64,000 nt of DNA from Skermanella pratensis. GTDB taxonomy: Bacteria > Pseudomonadota > Alphaproteobacteria > Azospirillales > Azospirillaceae. The notes under the pieces are model-generated. The model was not told where the DNA came from and did no database searches. It worked only from the letters and a program-made list of their open reading frames with translations. The position numbers and the translations under genes are program-made. Of this stretch, positions 62,371 to 64,000 are shown piece by piece. Every line of letters begins with the position of its first letter. Position 1 is the stretch's first letter. The stretch covers positions 5,263,001-5,327,000 of the forward strand of contig NZ_CP030265.1 of assembly GCF_008843145.1 (NCBI RefSeq), in the 5' to 3' direction.

Positions 62371-63705
62371 TCAGCCCTCCCGGTCCAGGGTCTTCAGCAG
62401 GGACGAGGGCGAGATCGAGCCGACCAGCTTGTTCTCTCCGTCCACGACGGGGACCGGGCACTCGGTGGATGCGACGGTGCGCATCACCTCGTGGAGCGGC
62501 GCCTCGGCCGAAATCGGATCGACGTCGGGCAGGAAGGCGTGGACGAAGCGGGGCTGGTCCTCCGCCGCCAGCGCGCGCTCCAGCGAGCTGCGCGACACGG
62601 TGCCCTGGTAACGCTGGTCCTGGTCGTGGACATAGCCGTATTCCTGGTTGCCCCCGGCCAGCTTGTCCAGCGCCGGCTGGAGGACGCCCGGCGTTCGGAC
62701 GACGGCGGTCGATTCCTGGAAATGGGCGACGTCGCCGGCGCGCAGCACGCGCGACACGTCCACGTTGCGGAAGAAGGACCGGACATAGTCGTCGGCCGGG
62801 TTGCGCAGGATCTCGAACGGGGTGCCGACCTGGACGATGCTGCCGCCCTCCATGATGGCGATGCGGTCGCCGATCCGCATGGCCTCGTCCAGATCGTGGG
62901 AGATGAAGATGATGGTCCGCTTGTGCTCGCGCTGGAGGCGCAGCAGCTCGTCCTGCATCTCGGTCCGGATCAGCGGGTCGAGGGCCGAGAACGCCTCGTC
63001 CATCAGCATGATGGTCGGATTGTTGGCGAGCGCCCGGGCAAGGCCCACGCGCTGCTGCATTCCGCCCGACATCTCGCGCGGATAGCGCGCGTGGTACTGG
63101 CCCAGGCCGACCTGCTCCAGCGCCTCCAGGGCGGCCTCGTGCCGCTTTTGCCTGGGCACGCCGGCGATCTCCAGCCCGAAGGCGGCGTTGTCGAGCGCGG
63201 TCAGGTGGGGCATCAGCGCGAAGGACTGGAACACCATGCTCATGTCCTTGCGGCGGACGCCGATCAGCTCCTTCTTGGACATCTGCACGAGATCGCGCCC
63301 GTCGAATACGATCTTGCCGGCGCTCGGCTCGATCAGGCGGTTGAGCAGCCGGATCATGGTCGACTTGCCCGATCCGGACAGGCCCATGATCACGAAGATC
63401 TCGCCGCTGCGGACCTGGAAGCTGGCGTCCTTGACGCCCACCGTGACGCCCAGCTTCTTGAACACCTCATCCTTGGTGGCGCCCGCGTTCAGCATGTCGA
63501 GGGCCGGCTTCGGGTCGTCGGCGAAGATCTTGTAGACGTTGGCGACGTCGAGCCGCACGTCGCCCGCGACGTCCTTGGACTTGGTGCCGGTCGGTCTGGG
63601 TACGGCCGCAGGCGCCGATGCAGTCCCGGTGGCCGCCGGAAATGAGCGCAGCGGAGCCGATTGAACGGAGTCTTTGCTCGTTATGCCCTCGAACGCTGCT
63701 TTCAT
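62371..63705 (-). CDS. proV: Glycine betaine ABC transporter ATP-binding protein
   Basis: 444-residue ATPase with Walker A LSGSGKST, signature EMSGGMQQRVGLARALA, Walker B IMLMDEAFSALD and switch FISHDLDEAMRIGD, followed by tandem CBS domains (about 320-440; DQDQRYQGTVSRSSLERAL, VDGENKLVGSISPSSLL). CBS domains in ProV/OpuA sense ionic strength and activate transport in hyperosmotic conditions. The first 60 residues are a linker without domain, so a later start is possible. First gene of the operon. Confidence 0.92.
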   Translation of the reverse strand: MKAAFEGITSKDSVQSAPLRSFPAATGTASAPAAVPRPTGTKSKDVAGDVRLDVANVYKIFADDPKPALDMLNAGATKDEVFKKLGVTVGVKDASFQVRSGEIFVIMGLSGSGKSTMIRLLNRLIEPSAGKIVFDGRDLVQMSKKELIGVRRKDMSMVFQSFALMPHLTALDNAAFGLEIAGVPRQKRHEAALEALEQVGLGQYHARYPREMSGGMQQRVGLARALANNPTIMLMDEAFSALDPLIRTEMQDELLRLQREHKRTIIFISHDLDEAMRIGDRIAIMEGGSIVQVGTPFEILRNPADDYVRSFFRNVDVSRVLRAGDVAHFQESTAVVRTPGVLQPALDKLAGGNQEYGYVHDQDQRYQGTVSRSSLERALAAEDQPRFVHAFLPDVDPISAEAPLHEVMRTVASTECPVPVVDGENKLVGSISPSSLLKTLDREG

Positions 63706-63769
63706 CTCGTAGTCCTCTTCCCTGTTTTTACATCGGTTACCTGCAACTGTACGCGCATACTTACTTCAT

Positions 63770-64000
63770 TCAACGAATCATTCCCTGTTCGATCAGGCAT
63801 TCGTAAATCGCGGACGCCGCGTCTTCAGGCGACGGCTGGACCATCAGCCTGCCCTGGCCGGCCCTGGTCTCGGTCGCCGCCTTCAGGCGGTCGAGCGCCG
63901 TGCCGCCCCGCCGGGCCCCCATCAGCCTCGGCCGGGCACGCCACGGCCGGGCGGCGCAGTCCTCGAGGAAAGCGTCGCCGACGCCGTCCGCGGGGAGGGT
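63770..64000 (-). CDS. Unidentified protein, C-terminal part (cut by window edge)
   Basis: A frame of 76 codons open to the right edge and ending at TGA 63770-63772. It reads LEDCAARPWRARPRLMGARR, then TALDRLKAATETRAGQG and ends ASAIYECLIEQGMIR. No start is visible, so only the C-terminus is seen. GC-rich codon use fits the genome. It lies 64 bases upstream of proV on the same strand, so may belong to the operon. I do not recognise the family. Confidence 0.5.
   Translation of the reverse strand, partial: TLPADGVGDAFLEDCAARPWRARPRLMGARRGGTALDRLKAATETRAGQGRLMVQPSPEDAASAIYECLIEQGMIR

Noticed and set aside
1-64000. CRISPR array, prophage, integron or rRNA
   Set aside because: No regularly spaced repeats, no phage structural genes or integrase, no rRNA sequence seen on either strand.

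Overview
The window is high-GC, tightly packed DNA of an alphaproteobacterium, most likely Rhodospirillales/Azospirillaceae (Azospirillum or Skermanella type). That placement is an inference from gene content (an ispH/thrB/rnhA neighbourhood, a betC/choX locus, gbcAB, proVWX, a single-chain NfnB/NfnA-like oxidoreductase) and composition; no rRNA is present to confirm it.

Layout. 1-5 kb: infC (cut by the left edge, ATA start) and thrS on the minus strand, with a structured segment between them, then a GT4 glycosyltransferase, an ABHD10-like hydrolase and tRNA-Ser(GGA). 5-14.7 kb: LysR/EamA divergent pair, a CueR-type operator in front of copA, a 96-bp palindromic repeat, cysE, a short CDF transporter, metY and an unknown gene. 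14.8-16 kb: an IS630-family element with TA target duplication. 16-21 kb: a tauABCD-like uptake/dioxygenase operon divergent from a PRISE-type reductase. 21-28.7 kb: SLC13 permease with Rrf2 regulator, LysE exporter, RlpA-like protein, a BKACE/dehydrogenase/SDR operon with divergent GntR regulator, and a ComEA-like HhH protein. 28.7-32.2 kb: a 1166-residue oxidoreductase. 33-39.4 kb: ispH, then about 3.8 kb of broken signalling genes and an Rpn-type nuclease, then thrB and rnhA. 39.4-47.7 kb: porin, envelope genes, AAE-type transporter, sensor kinase and receiver protein. 47.7-51.3 kb: choX, betC and their LysR regulator. 52-55.3 kb: DUF2264 protein and an intact ISAs1 element with a 10-bp target duplication. 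55.3-64 kb: gbcAB (with a decayed partial copy of the gbcB end), pabB-pabC and a proVWX operon.

Functional theme. Three loci at the right converge on quaternary amines: choX and betC take up choline and release it from choline-O-sulfate, proVWX imports glycine betaine or a similar osmolyte, and gbcAB demethylates glycine betaine. The choline-to-betaine enzymes (betA/betB) are not in the window. Sulfur is a second thread (cysE, metY, tauABCD-like operon, BetC).

Sequence quality. thrS and thrB each lack one base in a G/C run, which splits otherwise normal genes, and a kinase/receiver pair has lost internal segments. Single-base consensus errors are the simplest reading for the first two; the third looks like real deletion or misassembly.
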